A DNA stretch of 64,000 nt from Saccharothrix ecbatanensis (GTDB taxonomy: Bacteria; Actinomycetota; Actinomycetes; Mycobacteriales; Pseudonocardiaceae), in NCBI RefSeq assembly GCF_014205015.1, contig NZ_JACHMO010000001.1, positions 8,680,001 to 8,744,000 on the forward strand, in the 5' to 3' direction. The notes below the pieces were generated by a model. It saw only the letters and a list, made by a program, of their open reading frames with translations, was not told the DNA's origin and did not search any database. The position numbers and the translations under genes are program-made. The first letter of the stretch is position 1. Each line of letters begins with the position of its first letter. Positions 37,814 through 47,551 of the stretch are shown here, piece by piece.

Positions 37814-38590
37814 ATGCAATTGACGGTGCTCGGTTGTTCGGGCAGTGCGCCGGGGCCTGATCTACCCACCTCCGGGTACCTGGTCGAGGCGGGTGGCGTG
37901 CGGATCGTGTTGGAGTTGGGCAGTGGCGTGTTCGGCGCGTTGATGCGGCACTGCGATCCGTTCGACCTCGACGCCGTGCTGTTGTCACACCTGCACCTCG
38001 ACCACTGCGCCGACTTCAGTTCGCTGACCGTGTACCGGCGTGAGCACCCCGAGCCGCCTTATGACGTCACCGAGCGCCGGTTGCCGGTGTTCGCGCCCTC
38101 GCACGCGCCTTCCCGGCTGGCCGCCGCGCACGCCGCCGATCGCGCGTCGTTGGCGCGGACGGACCTGTCGGAGACGTTCGACTTCGTGCCGCTCGCGCCC
38201 GGCAAGTACGCGGTGGGGCCGGTGGAGGTCGAAGTGGCCGCCATGCGGCACATCTGCGAGGCCTACGGGTTCCGGATCTCGTACGGGGGTGTGTCGCTGG
38301 TGTTCTCCGGCGACACGGTGCCCTGCCCGGACTTGGTGCGGCTGGCACGGGGCGCGGACCTGCTACTCGCCGACTCGGCGTGGCGGACGCAGGCGGGTCG
38401 TGCCAACTACCTGCACATGAGCGGCCGGGAAGCGGGCGAGGTGGCCGCGTCCGCCGGCGTCCGACGGCTCGTCCTCACCCACGTGCTCCCGTGGTCCGAC
38501 CGCGAGGGCGTCCTGGCGGACGCCAAGGAGACGTTCTCGGGCCCGGTGTCGCTGGCCACCCCCGGCGCCACCTACACCCTCCCCGCGTGA
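37814..38590 (+). CDS. MBL-fold hydrolase (Rv1339-like paralog)
   Basis: 258 residues from ATG 37814. Metallo-beta-lactamase fold with zinc site HLHLDH (SHLHLDHCADF), a later His in AAMRHICEAYG, Asp in VFSGDTVPCPDLV and His in LTHVLPW. Closely parallels the MBL protein at 41174-41986 (same opening LGCSGSAPGP and length), which is the positional ortholog of mycobacterial Rv1339, reported as a cyclic-AMP phosphodiesterase. This copy is an extra paralog outside the conserved order. Substrate is not known. Confidence 0.88.
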   Translation: MQLTVLGCSGSAPGPDLPTSGYLVEAGGVRIVLELGSGVFGALMRHCDPFDLDAVLLSHLHLDHCADFSSLTVYRREHPEPPYDVTERRLPVFAPSHAPSRLAAAHAADRASLARTDLSETFDFVPLAPGKYAVGPVEVEVAAMRHICEAYGFRISYGGVSLVFSGDTVPCPDLVRLARGADLLLADSAWRTQAGRANYLHMSGREAGEVAASAGVRRLVLTHVLPWSDREGVLADAKETFSGPVSLATPGATYTLPA

Positions 38591-38676
38591 GTCCTACGTT
38601 CAGAACGCGCGAGTCGTACCTTCAGGACCACCGTGTCCTACGTTCAGGACCCCCGAATTCAACGCTCAGAACGTTC
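38587..38676. repeat. 22-bp phased palindromic repeat array, locus B (4 units plus degenerate tail)
   Basis: Heads GAGTCC 38589, GAGTCG 38611, GTGTCC 38633 and GAATTC 38655, each 22 bp apart. The third unit contains the perfect dyad GTCCTACGTTCAGGAC. Degenerate TTCAACG/GCTCAG fragments continue to about 38725. Between convergent MBL and SMP-30 genes. Confidence 0.92.
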
Positions 38677-38720
38677 AACGCCCAGCACATGCGCTCAGAG
38701 CGGACGCTCGGAACCGACGC

Positions 38721-39566
38721 TCAGCCCGCGAACGCGGGGGACGGCAGGCCCTCGCCCACGCCCGGCAGCACCAGGACCGACCCGGCCAACTCGCTCAACG
38801 CGTCCTCGCTCAGCCCGACCCGGGCGGTCGTCACGTAGAGGTCGGTGAAGTCGGGGCCACCGAAGCAGCACGCCGTCGGCTGGCCGACCGGTAGCTCGAT
38901 CTCCAGGTCCAGGTCGCCGTCCGGCGTGTACCGGTGCACCGCCGCGCCACCCCACAACGCGACCCAGATCGCGCCGGACGAGTCCACGGTGAGGCCGTCG
39001 GGCAGCCCGCGGTGCACCTCGGCCAGCGGACGCCGGTTCGTCGCCTCACCGGACTCCTCGTCGAAGTCCAGCACGTCCACGCGCCGCTCCGACGAGTCGA
39101 TGTAGTACATCCGCTTGGCGTCGGGGCTCCAGCCGATGCCGTTGCTGACGCCCACCTTGTCCAGCACGACCTTCGCCTCACCGGTCGGCTTCACCCGCGC
39201 CAGCCAGCCGCCCGGCCCCTCGTCGTAACGCATCGTGCCCGCCCACAGCCGGCCCGCCGGGTCGACCGCGGCGTCGTTGCCCCGCACGCCGTCCCGCGCC
39301 CAGTACACGAGCCACGTCTTCGCGCCGTCACGGTCGATCAGGGCCACGCCGTCACGCAGGTTGACCACCAGACCACCGGCCGTCCGGGGCTTCGCCGCAC
39401 CGACGTGCTGGGGCATTTCCAGGACCGCGTCGTCGTTGCGCCACGGGCTGTAGCGGTGCACCTCGCTGCTGAGGACGTCCACCCAAAGGAGTGTTCCGCT
39501 GGCGTGGTCCCACGTGGGGCCCTCACCCAGCGCCGCTTCGGCCCGCACCGCGACTTCGATCGACAC
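38721..39566 (-). CDS. SMP-30/gluconolactonase-family protein
   Basis: 281 residues, six-bladed propeller family of lactonases. Metal-site blocks: GEGPTWDHASGTLLWVD (Glu), GNDAAVDPAGRLWAGTM (Asn-Asp), VSNGIGWSPDAKRMYYID (Asn) and LPDGLTVDSSGAIWVAL (Asp). Members open sugar lactones or organophosphate-like esters. No sugar-catabolic neighbour narrows it. Lacks a signal peptide. Flanked on both sides by 22-bp repeat arrays (loci B and F). Confidence 0.9.
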   Translation of the reverse strand: MSIEVAVRAEAALGEGPTWDHASGTLLWVDVLSSEVHRYSPWRNDDAVLEMPQHVGAAKPRTAGGLVVNLRDGVALIDRDGAKTWLVYWARDGVRGNDAAVDPAGRLWAGTMRYDEGPGGWLARVKPTGEAKVVLDKVGVSNGIGWSPDAKRMYYIDSSERRVDVLDFDEESGEATNRRPLAEVHRGLPDGLTVDSSGAIWVALWGGAAVHRYTPDGDLDLEIELPVGQPTACCFGGPDFTDLYVTTARVGLSEDALSELAGSVLVLPGVGEGLPSPAFAG

Positions 39567-39609
39567 CCGCCCAGCCTACGGTCACGGGTGGGCCCTCCAC
39601 CCCAATACC

Positions 39610-39677
39610 GCGAGTCCTTCACCCTCGCAGCGCGAGTCATCCGATCAGGCACCGTGAGTCATCCAGTGGGGCGTCGC
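39610..39677. repeat. 22-bp phased repeat array, diverged locus F (3 units)
   Basis: GAGTC heads occur at 39612, 39634 and 39656, exactly 22 bp apart, but the tails have drifted (CCTCGCAG, GATCAGGC, CAGTGGGG). Unlike the others this one lies between divergent genes, in the promoter space of SMP-30 and rhomboid. Confidence 0.75.
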
Positions 39678-39702
39678 CCGCTCCACGCGTAGCCTGGATC
39701 AC

Positions 39703-40362
39703 GTGGACCCCACCGGCCCTTTCACACCACCCGACCCGGTGGTCGCGGCACCCAGACGGGTGAAACCGCCGACCAAGCGCATCGTGCCGCCCAAGCCCGT
39801 GCTGTCGGCCGTGGTCGTGCTGGGATTCGTCGGCCTGCTCTACGTGGTCGAGGCCATCGACACAGTCCTCGGCGGCACGCTGAACGACGACGGCGTGATC
39901 CCGCGCGACTTCGACCAGTGGGACAACATCCTCTGGTACCCGGTCCTGCACGGCGACTGGACGCACCTCACCGGCAACGCGGTGCCGCTGCTCGTCCTCG
40001 CCTACCTGGCCACGTCGGGCGGGATCAAGCAGTTCTTCCAGATCACCGCGGTCATCTGGCTGACCAGCGGCCTCGGCGTGTGGCTCTTCGGCTCGTACGG
40101 CAGCCACATCGGCGCGTCCGGCCTGATCTTCGGCTTCCTGATGTTCCTGCTGGTGCGCGGTGTGTTCGCACGCAGCGTCCTCCAGATCGTGCTGGCCGTC
40201 GTGGTCTTCGCGATGTACGGCGCGGCGCTGTGGGGCGTGCTGCCCGGCCAGGTCGGCATCTCCTGGGAAGGCCACCTGTTCGGTGCGCTCGGCGGCGTGC
40301 TCGCGGCGTGGGGCGTCGCCCGGGATGCCAGGAAGGGCGCCCCGACTACGCTCGACGCGTGA
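39703..40362 (+). CDS. rhomboid-family intramembrane serine protease
   Basis: 219 residues, six hydrophobic helices after a 30-residue Pro-rich cytoplasmic tail. Catalytic dyad S139 in IGASGLIFG and H191 in [11 protein letters not shown]. The [12 protein letters not shown] loop precedes it. Cleaves membrane proteins within the bilayer. Upstream of murI with GTGA overlap, as Rv1337-Rv1338 in M. tuberculosis. Confidence 0.93.
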   Translation: MDPTGPFTPPDPVVAAPRRVKPPTKRIVPPKPVLSAVVVLGFVGLLYVVEAIDTVLGGTLNDDGVIPRDFDQWDNILWYPVLHGDWTHLTGNAVPLLVLAYLATSGGIKQFFQITAVIWLTSGLGVWLFGSYGSHIGASGLIFGFLMFLLVRGVFARSVLQIVLAVVVFAMYGAALWGVLPGQVGISWEGHLFGALGGVLAAWGVARDARKGAPTTLDA

Positions 40363-41156
40363 CCGTCACCGCCGATTCGCCCATCGGGATCTTCGACTCC
40401 GGCGTCGGCGGGCTGACCGTCGCACGGGCGATCATGGACCAGCTCCCCGGCGAACGCATCCGGTACGTCGGCGACACGGCCAACTGCCCGTACGGCCCGC
40501 TGCCCATCGCGCAGGCGCGCAAGTTCGCCCTCGAAGTCACCGACCGGCTGGTCGCCGACGGCGCGAAGCTGCTGGTCATCGCGTGCAACACCGCGTCCGC
40601 GGCGTGCCTGCGTGACGCGCGGGAGCGTTACGACATCCCGGTGATCGAGGTCGTGCTGCCCGCCGTGCGCCGTGCGGTGGCGACCACGCGCACCGGCAAG
40701 GTCGGCGTCATCGGCACGCTCGGCACCGTCACGTCCGGCGCGTACCAGGACGCGTTCGCCGCCGCACGCCACATCGAGGTCACCGCGGTCGCGTGCCCGA
40801 GGTTCGTGGACTTCGTGGAACGCGGCACCACGTCCGGCCGGCAGGTGCTGGGCATGGCGCAGGCCTACCTGGAACCGTTGCAGCGCGCAGGAGTCGACAC
40901 GCTCGTCCTCGGCTGCACGCACTACCCGCTGCTGACCGGCGTCCTCCAGATCGTGATGGGTGACAGCGTGACGCTCGTCTCCAGTGCCGAGGAGACCGTC
41001 AAGGACGTGGTGCGGGTGCTGACGGAGCACGACCTGTTCCGCGAAGGCGACCCTGATCAGCGGTTCGGCTGCACCGGATCGGTGGAGCAGTTCGGCCGGC
41101 TCGCCCGGCGATTCCTGCCCGGGTTGGAAAACGCGACCTTCCACGCCCACGGTTGA
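40359..41156 (+). CDS. murI: glutamate racemase
   Basis: 265 residues from GTG 40359 (overlaps rhomboid stop). Catalytic pair Cys in [12 protein letters not shown] and Cys in [10 protein letters not shown], with the Asp of [11 protein letters not shown]. Supplies D-glutamate for peptidoglycan. Cytoplasmic. Order rhomboid-murI-MBL is conserved with mycobacteria, and gatD-murT in this window later amidates the same glutamate residue in lipid II. Confidence 0.96.
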   Translation: MTVTADSPIGIFDSGVGGLTVARAIMDQLPGERIRYVGDTANCPYGPLPIAQARKFALEVTDRLVADGAKLLVIACNTASAACLRDARERYDIPVIEVVLPAVRRAVATTRTGKVGVIGTLGTVTSGAYQDAFAAARHIEVTAVACPRFVDFVERGTTSGRQVLGMAQAYLEPLQRAGVDTLVLGCTHYPLLTGVLQIVMGDSVTLVSSAEETVKDVVRVLTEHDLFREGDPDQRFGCTGSVEQFGRLARRFLPGLENATFHAHG

Positions 41157-41173
41157 CCTGGCACGCTCCACGG

Positions 41174-41986
41174 GTGCTGTTGACCATCCTCGGCTGCTCG
41201 GGCAGCCTGCCGGGACCGCACGGGCCCGCATCCGGCTACCTCGTCGAGGCGGATGGCTGCCGACTCGCGATCGAACTGGGCAGCGGTGTGCTGGCCGCGT
41301 TACAGGCGCACCACGACCCGTTCTCGTTGGACGGCTTGCTGTTCTCCCATCTGCACCCGGACCATTGCAGCGACTTCACCACCCTGACCGTCACCCGCCG
41401 CTACCACACCCATCCGCCGTACGACACGCGAAAACACCGGCTGCCCGTGCACGGGCCGTCCGAGGCAGCCGACCGGTTCGCCCGCGCGTACGCGGAGACG
41501 GCCGACGAACTCCTCACCACCGACCTGTCCGACGTGTTCGAGTTCCTCCCCCTCACGGGGGACGCGGTGACCACGATCGGGCCGTTCGAAATCACCGCCG
41601 TGCGGGTCGACCACCCGACCGAGGCGTACGGGTTCCGCATCACCACGAAGACCGCGTCGTTGGCCTACACGGGCGACACGGGGCCGTGTGACGCGTTGCT
41701 CGGCCTGGCGCAGGGGGTCGACGTGCTCTTGTCGGAGGCGACGTGGACGCACGCCGACGACCGGCCGCTCGGCAGGCACCTGTCGGGCGTGCAGGCGGGT
41801 CGGTTGGCGGCGGACGCCGGTGTCGGGCGGCTGCTGCTGACCCACATCGCGCCGTGGACCGATCGGGACGCCGTGCTGGCCGAGGCGCGCGGTCAGTTCA
41901 GCGGACCGGTGGACGTGGTCGCGCAGGGTGACAGGTACGCGGTTGACGAGCCGGTGGTGCGGGTAATCGGCGGCCATGGCAACTGA
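41174..41986 (+). CDS. MBL-fold phosphodiesterase-like protein (Rv1339 ortholog by position)
   Basis: 270 residues from GTG 41174 (the TTG at 41153 lacks support). Zinc motif HLHPDH in SHLHPDHCSDF, VRVDHPTEAYGFRI, YTGDTGPCDALL and LTHIAPWTD. In M. tuberculosis the counterpart after murI has been reported to hydrolyse cyclic AMP. The assignment here is by family and order. Its 3' end overlaps the hemerythrin gene by 11 bases. Confidence 0.88.
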   Translation: MLLTILGCSGSLPGPHGPASGYLVEADGCRLAIELGSGVLAALQAHHDPFSLDGLLFSHLHPDHCSDFTTLTVTRRYHTHPPYDTRKHRLPVHGPSEAADRFARAYAETADELLTTDLSDVFEFLPLTGDAVTTIGPFEITAVRVDHPTEAYGFRITTKTASLAYTGDTGPCDALLGLAQGVDVLLSEATWTHADDRPLGRHLSGVQAGRLAADAGVGRLLLTHIAPWTDRDAVLAEARGQFSGPVDVVAQGDRYAVDEPVVRVIGGHGN

Positions 41987-42479
41987 TGTCGTCGAGCTGA
42001 TCCTGGCGGACCACCGCAGGTTCGAGGAACTGTTCCGCTCCTTGCGTGACCGGGAGTCCGACCGGTCGACGGTGCTGGCCGAGCTGGCGGCGCTGCTCGT
42101 GGCGCACGCCGAGGCCGAGGAGGCGGAGGTGTACCCGGCGCTCAAGCGGTACAAGGAGGTCGACAACCACGAGGTCGACCACGGTGCCGAGGAGCACGCG
42201 GAGGGGCACCAGGCGCTGCTGGCGTTGATGGAGGTCGGCGACACGTTGTCCGAGGAGTGGGAGAGCAGGCTGGAGGAGCTGGTCCAGGCGCTCAACCACC
42301 ACGTGGACGAGGAGGAGCGGACGATCCTCAACGACGCGCGGCAGCAGGTGCCCGACGCGCGGCGGGACGAGCTGGGCCGGTTGTTCGCGGAGATCCGGCA
42401 GGACCGGTTGGACGACAACTGCGGCGACATCGCGTATGTGCGCAAGATCGCGGCGGCGACGGAGGATCGGATCGACTAG
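41976..42479 (+). CDS. hemerythrin HHE-domain protein
   Basis: 167 residues, four-helix bundle with di-iron ligands in ELILADHRRFEELF, LLVAHAEAEEAEVYPAL, EEHAEGHQALLALM and ALNHHVDEEERTIL. Such proteins bind oxygen or nitric oxide, or sense redox state. The start lies inside the MBL gene end, suggesting co-translation. Followed by an OsmC-like peroxidase gene 10 bases on, so a small oxidative-stress pair is plausible. Confidence 0.92.
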   Translation: MATDVVELILADHRRFEELFRSLRDRESDRSTVLAELAALLVAHAEAEEAEVYPALKRYKEVDNHEVDHGAEEHAEGHQALLALMEVGDTLSEEWESRLEELVQALNHHVDEEERTILNDARQQVPDARRDELGRLFAEIRQDRLDDNCGDIAYVRKIAAATEDRID

Positions 42480-42489
42480 CGTCGATCGG

Positions 42490-42888
42490 GTGTCGAACGT
42501 CGAGGTGAGGCTGGTCGGTCAGCACGATTTCGTGGCCACGAACGATCGGGGCGCCTCGGTGCGTGTCGGCCGCAAGGGTGCGCCTGGGGCTTTTACGCCG
42601 GTTGAGCTGCTGTTGGCGGCTGCGGCGGGCTGCGCGGCCGTGACGGCGGAAACTCTCGTCACCCGTCGCGTGGACGGCGGGTTGGTGGCCCGTGCGGACG
42701 ACGTTCGGCCTGCCGATGCGCATCAGTTGGACGCCGTCCCGATCGCGCTGGACTACGACATCTCGCAGCTGGACGCCGCCCAACGCGCCGCCTTGGACGC
42801 CGCCGTCCGCCGTGCGATCGACCAGCTCTGCACCGTCACCCGGACCCTCAAGTCCACCCCGCCCACCCCCGTCACCCTCCCCACCTAA
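42490..42888 (+). CDS. OsmC/Ohr-family peroxide-reducing protein
   Basis: 132 residues from GTG 42490. The two redox cysteines are in AAAGCAAVTAETL and QLCTVTRTLK, and FTPVELLLAA precedes the first, as in OsmC proteins. These reduce organic hydroperoxides with thiols. It directly follows the hemerythrin gene and ends at repeat array C. Confidence 0.88.
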   Translation: MSNVEVRLVGQHDFVATNDRGASVRVGRKGAPGAFTPVELLLAAAAGCAAVTAETLVTRRVDGGLVARADDVRPADAHQLDAVPIALDYDISQLDAAQRAALDAAVRRAIDQLCTVTRTLKSTPPTPVTLPT

Positions 42889-42892
42889 CCGC

Positions 42893-43116
42893 GCGAGTCG
42901 AACGCTCAGGCCCCGCGTGTCGAACCTCCAGGCCCCGTGAGTCCTACGTTCAGAACGGGTGAGTCCTACGTTCAGGACCCGTGAGTCCTACGTTCGCGTA
43001 CCCCGAGTTCAACGCTCAGAACAAGATCGTTTGTTCTGAGCGTTGAACTCGGGGGTCCTGAACGTAGGACACGGTGGTCCTGAAGGTACGACTCGCGCGT
43101 TCTGAACGTAGGACTC
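42893..43116. repeat. 22-bp phased palindromic array, locus C: 6 direct units facing 4 inverted units
   Basis: Direct heads at 42895, 42917, 42939, 42961, 42983 and 43005 are all exactly 22 bp apart. After a 6-base centre, inverted heads follow at 43045, 43067, 43089 and 43111, again every 22 bp. The inverted half is, in reverse, the ordered block of loci B and D. The space separates convergent osmC-like and DUF2231 genes. Confidence 0.95.
43001..43054. terminator. perfect 24-bp hairpin at the centre of array C
   Basis: Left arm 43001-43024 (begins CCCCGAGTTCAACG) pairs without mismatch with 43031-43054 around the loop GATCGT. Outer units continue the pairing imperfectly for about 60 bp more. 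It can act as a terminator for both convergent genes or form a cruciform. Confidence 0.85.
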
Positions 43117-43639
43117 ACGGGGTGGGGGTGGCTACGCCGTCCCAGACGGCGGTGGAGCCGCTGTGTCCGATGCGGACCGTCTGGACGGTGGCGGCGGCGC
43201 CGGCGGCGACTACCAGGACGGCTACCACCACCGCGATCCGGCGCCAGGTCTTCGGGACGGCCGGGTCGTCGGCCGCGGCGGCGCCTTCACGGTCGGCCAG
43301 GCGGCCGGCCACGAGCATGGCCACCACGACCACGCCGAACCCCAGCGCGAACGGCAGCAGGTCGTTGCCCAAGGACGCGTGCTTCTCGATCAACGGGTTG
43401 TCCAGCCCGGCCATCCGCGCGTACAGCTGATCGCCCGCCCACTGGGCCAGCGGAACGGACCCCACGCCGAGCAGCGTCACGCCCAGCAGGGGCCACGCGT
43501 ACTTCCGCCGCCACCGCGGCACGACCGCCAAAGCGGCGGCCCCCGCAGCCGCCATCGGGAGCAGCACCACCACCGCGTGGACCAGCAGCGGGTGCGCGGG
43601 GAGACCGAAGATCGTCACCAGGTCGTCTGCGAGTGCCAT
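43115..43639 (-). CDS. DUF2231 membrane protein
   Basis: 174 residues with four membrane helices. FGLPAHPLLVHAVVVLLPMAA at the N-terminus is the DUF2231 signature, and helices near 55, 95 and 137 complete the domain. The C-terminal end is a short extracytoplasmic stretch ending ATPTP. Function unknown. Some family members are linked to heme or redox membrane systems, which cannot be tested here. Divergent from rph. Confidence 0.85.
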   Translation of the reverse strand: MALADDLVTIFGLPAHPLLVHAVVVLLPMAAAGAAALAVVPRWRRKYAWPLLGVTLLGVGSVPLAQWAGDQLYARMAGLDNPLIEKHASLGNDLLPFALGFGVVVVAMLVAGRLADREGAAAADDPAVPKTWRRIAVVVAVLVVAAGAAATVQTVRIGHSGSTAVWDGVATPTP

Positions 43640-43693
43640 GCCTCTCCCTACGCCGGTGGGTAGCTCCCGGGTTCAGCGACATAGGGTAGTGCC

Positions 43694-44458
43694 GTGCTGA
43701 GGACCGATGGCAGGAACGACGACGTACTGCGCGACATCCGGATCACCCGCGGCTTCCAGCAGTGGCCGGCCGGGTCGGTGCTGGTCGAGTTCGGCAACAC
43801 GCGCGTGTTGTGCGCGGCCAGCGTGACCGAGGGCGTGCCACGGTGGCGCGCGGGCTCCGGGCTCGGCTGGGTGACCGCCGAATACGCGATGCTGCCGTCG
43901 GCCACGCACACCCGCAGCGACCGCGAGTCGGTGAAAGGCCGGATCGGGGGACGCACGCACGAGATCAGCCGCCTGATCGGGCGATCTTTGCGGGCGTGCA
44001 TCGACCTGGCCGCGCTGGGCGAGAACACGATCGTGATCGACTGCGACGTGATCCAGGCCGACGGCGGCACCCGGACCGCCGCGATCACCGGCGCGTACGT
44101 GGCCCTGGCCGACGCCGTCACGTGGCTCGGCGCGGCGAACCGCCTGGCCGACCCGCTGCCGCTCTCGTGCGCCGTGTCGGCCGTGTCGGTCGGCGTGGTG
44201 GACGGTCGCGTGCGCCTCGACCTCCCGTACGAGGAGGACTCGCGCGCCGAGGTCGACATGAACGTGGTCGCCACGGACGCCGGCACGTTGATCGAGGTGC
44301 AGGGCACCGGCGAGGGCGCCACGTTCGCCCGCTCGACGTTGGACAAGATGCTCGACCTGGCCCTGGAGGGCTGCGCGCAGCTCAACCGGTTGCAGGCCGA
44401 GGCGCTGGCCCTGCCGTACCCCGGCGTGCTGCCCGAGCCGAGGGGGAAGCGGAAGTGA
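43694..44458 (+). CDS. rph: ribonuclease PH
   Basis: 254 residues from GTG 43694. RNase PH blocks: RPDGR-like [62 protein letters not shown] segment, [31 protein letters not shown] and [11 protein letters not shown]. Phosphorolytic 3'-5' trimming of tRNA precursors. Overlaps rdgB by 4 bases. Confidence 0.96.
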   Translation: MLRTDGRNDDVLRDIRITRGFQQWPAGSVLVEFGNTRVLCAASVTEGVPRWRAGSGLGWVTAEYAMLPSATHTRSDRESVKGRIGGRTHEISRLIGRSLRACIDLAALGENTIVIDCDVIQADGGTRTAAITGAYVALADAVTWLGAANRLADPLPLSCAVSAVSVGVVDGRVRLDLPYEEDSRAEVDMNVVATDAGTLIEVQGTGEGATFARSTLDKMLDLALEGCAQLNRLQAEALALPYPGVLPEPRGKRK

Positions 44459-45057
44459 AGCTCCTCCTCGCGTCGCGCAACAAGAAGAAGCTCGGCGAGC
44501 TGCGCCGGATCCTGCTGGCCGAGGGCCTGGCCGGGATCGAGGTGCTGGGCCTGGACGACGTGCCGCCGTTCCCGGAGGCCCCGGAGACCGACCCGACGTT
44601 CGAGGGCAACGCCCTGGCCAAGGCGCGGGACGCGTTCAACGCCACCGGGCTGCCGTCCGTCGCGGACGACTCGGGTATAGAGATCGACGCGCTGAACGGC
44701 ATGCCGGGCGTCCTCTCGGCACGCTGGTCCGGCGTGCACGGCAACGACCAGGCCAACCTGGACCTGGTGCTGGGCCAACTGCGGGACGTGCCGGACGAAC
44801 GCCGTGGCGGCGCGTTCATCTGCACGGCGGCGTTCGTGGCGGGGCCCGACAAGGAGACCGTGGTGCGCGGCGAGTGGCGCGGCACGATCACCCGCGAGCC
44901 GCGCGGCGAGAACGGCTTCGGCTACGACCCGATCTTCCGCCCCGAGGGCCACGACGTGACGTCGGCCGAGCTGACCCCGGACCAGAAGGACGAGATCTCC
45001 CACCGGGGCCGCGCGCTGCGCCTGCTGCTACCGCACCTGCGCGAACTGGCCGGGTAG
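44455..45057 (+). CDS. rdgB: non-canonical purine NTP pyrophosphatase
   Basis: 200 residues from GTG 44455. HAM1/RdgB family: [74 protein letters not shown]. Removes ITP and XTP (or dITP/dXTP) so they are not put into nucleic acid. The rph-rdgB pair matches Rv1340-Rv1341. Ends 2 bases before a hairpin. Confidence 0.96.
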   Translation: MKLLLASRNKKKLGELRRILLAEGLAGIEVLGLDDVPPFPEAPETDPTFEGNALAKARDAFNATGLPSVADDSGIEIDALNGMPGVLSARWSGVHGNDQANLDLVLGQLRDVPDERRGGAFICTAAFVAGPDKETVVRGEWRGTITREPRGENGFGYDPIFRPEGHDVTSAELTPDQKDEISHRGRALRLLLPHLRELAG

Positions 45058-45058
45058 A

Positions 45059-45082
45059 GCCCGCCGCCGAGCAGCGGCGGGC
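45059..45082. terminator. terminator hairpin between convergent rdgB and bcp
   Basis: GCCCGCCGC (45059-45067) and GCGGCGGGC (45074-45082), a perfect 9-bp stem with a 6-base loop, immediately after the rdgB stop. It can serve both convergent genes. Confidence 0.8.
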
Positions 45083-45089
45083 AACCGGA

Positions 45090-45563
45090 TCAGGCGGGCA
45101 GTTCGCGCAGCAGCTTGGCCACGTGGCCGGTCGCGCGGACGTTGTACATGGCCTTCTTGATCTTCCCCTCGGGGTCGACCAGGAACGTCGAGCGGATCAC
45201 GCCCATGACGGTCTTGCCGTAGTTCTGCTTCTCCCCGAACGCGCCCCACTCGGTCAGCACCTTGCGGTCCACGTCCGACAGCAGCGGGAAGTTCAGGCCC
45301 TCGGCGGCGACGAACTTGGCCAGCTTCTCCGGCTTGTCCGGCGAGATCCCGATGACGTCGTAGCCGGACGACTCAAGGTCGCCGATGCTGTCGCGGAAGT
45401 CGCACGCCTGCTTGGTGCAGCCCGGCGTGCCCGCCGCCGGGTAGAAGTAGACGACCACGGAGCGGCCGGCGTAGTCGGAAAGCGAGACGGGCTTGCCCTC
45501 GCTGTCGGGCAGCGTGAACGCCGGTGCCTGGTCGCCCGGTGACAGGCGCTTCTGCTCGGTCAT
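45090..45563 (-). CDS. bcp: thioredoxin-dependent peroxiredoxin of the BCP/PrxQ type
   Basis: 157 residues from ATG 45563. Peroxidatic C49 in GTPGCTKQAC and resolving C54 five residues on, the PrxQ alpha2 arrangement. Other blocks: SPGDQAPAFTLPD, VVVYFYPAAGTPG, VIGISPDKPEKLAKF. Reduces peroxides with thioredoxin. The longer upstream frame has no support. Confidence 0.94.
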   Translation of the reverse strand: MTEQKRLSPGDQAPAFTLPDSEGKPVSLSDYAGRSVVVYFYPAAGTPGCTKQACDFRDSIGDLESSGYDVIGISPDKPEKLAKFVAAEGLNFPLLSDVDRKVLTEWGAFGEKQNYGKTVMGVIRSTFLVDPEGKIKKAMYNVRATGHVAKLLRELPA

Positions 45564-45595
45564 GGGCCCAGACGCTACAACCGGACGCCACCGGG

Positions 45596-46126
45596 TCAGG
45601 CGGTGCCCTCGAACGTCGAGCTCGGCTCCTGGTTCGCGCCGTTCGGCTCGACCACGAGTTGCAGCAGCACGGGGTCGGCGGGCACGGCGAAGGCCAGCGT
45701 CAGCACGGTCTCCGCGCCGGGCGCGACCTCGGTCACGGCGGCGGCGATGCCGTTCAGCCCCTGCACGGAGTCGCGCACCTCGGCCACCGGAGCGCCGTCG
45801 ACCATCGCGCGCACGGCGAGCTGGCTGGTCCGGTAAGAGGTCTTCGTGCCGTTGACGAGGGTCAGCGTGAACACCGCGGTGCGCGGTGACTCGGGGAACG
45901 ACGTGTCGCTCGGCTTGAGCGAGGACGGCGGGGACACGGTCACGGCCATGCCGTTGGCCCACACCCGCTGCGCGCCGAACGCGGTGTAGCCCGACGCGGA
46001 CGGCGCGTCGCCACCTTGCTCGACCACCGCGGACGGAGGCGTGGGCGTGGAAATGTCGGAGGGGTCCGCACATCCCGCCATTGCCAGGCCGAGGCACACG
46101 CCGACGGCCAGTCTGGCGAACTTCAC
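45596..46126 (-). CDS. lipoprotein with DUF4352-like beta domain
   Basis: 176 residues with a lipobox LAMAGC at 15-20 (Cys20 lipidated after signal cleavage). The rest is a beta-sandwich-like domain with AVFTLTLVNGTKTSYRTSQL, VTEVAPGAETVLTLAFAVP and LQLVVEPNG, similar in pattern to DUF4352-type extracellular immunoglobulin-like domains. Function unknown. Separate from bcp by 32 bases and probably independent. Confidence 0.8.
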   Translation of the reverse strand: MKFARLAVGVCLGLAMAGCADPSDISTPTPPSAVVEQGGDAPSASGYTAFGAQRVWANGMAVTVSPPSSLKPSDTSFPESPRTAVFTLTLVNGTKTSYRTSQLAVRAMVDGAPVAEVRDSVQGLNGIAAAVTEVAPGAETVLTLAFAVPADPVLLQLVVEPNGANQEPSSTFEGTA

Positions 46127-46266
46127 GAACTCCCCTTCCCGCCCCGGCGGTGGGCTTGACTGCGACTAGCCACCACCATGACGGTGCCGGAGGGTGCCGG
46201 GTGACCGATTCAGGGCCTTGATTCGCACCTGGTGCCTGCCTGTGGCCAACCCGTGATGACGCACGA

Positions 46267-46344
46267 CCGCCCGCGTGGGCGGCGCCACACCCCGGCGGCG
46301 TCCACGCGGGGGCGGCGGCGGGGATCGGGCGGCTGAACCGCCCG
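46267..46344 (-). terminator. two GC-rich hairpins downstream of the LLM-oxidoreductase gene
   Basis: CGGGCGG/CCGCCCG (46326-46332 and 46338-46344) forms a perfect 7-bp stem with a 5-base loop. CCGCCCGCGTGG (46267-46278) pairs with 46302-46315 apart from two extra G. In the minus direction they lie after the 46418 gene. The rest of the 46127-46417 gap shows only a short direct repeat GGTGCCGG and the lipoprotein promoter space. Confidence 0.6.
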
Positions 46345-46417
46345 GAAGTTGGGGAGCGCGTCGGGGGGCGTGCGCGCTCCACTCCGATCATCGCGGTCCG
46401 TGCGCCATCCGCTACAC

Positions 46418-47452
<1,035 letters not shown>

Positions 47453-47551
47453 GCCCGGGATCAACGCGCGAGGTCTCCGGTGTCTTCCTGGTGTGACCAT
47501 CGCGACGATCACACCGGGAAGGGCGCGGTACGTCCGGGCGTTGATCGTGAC

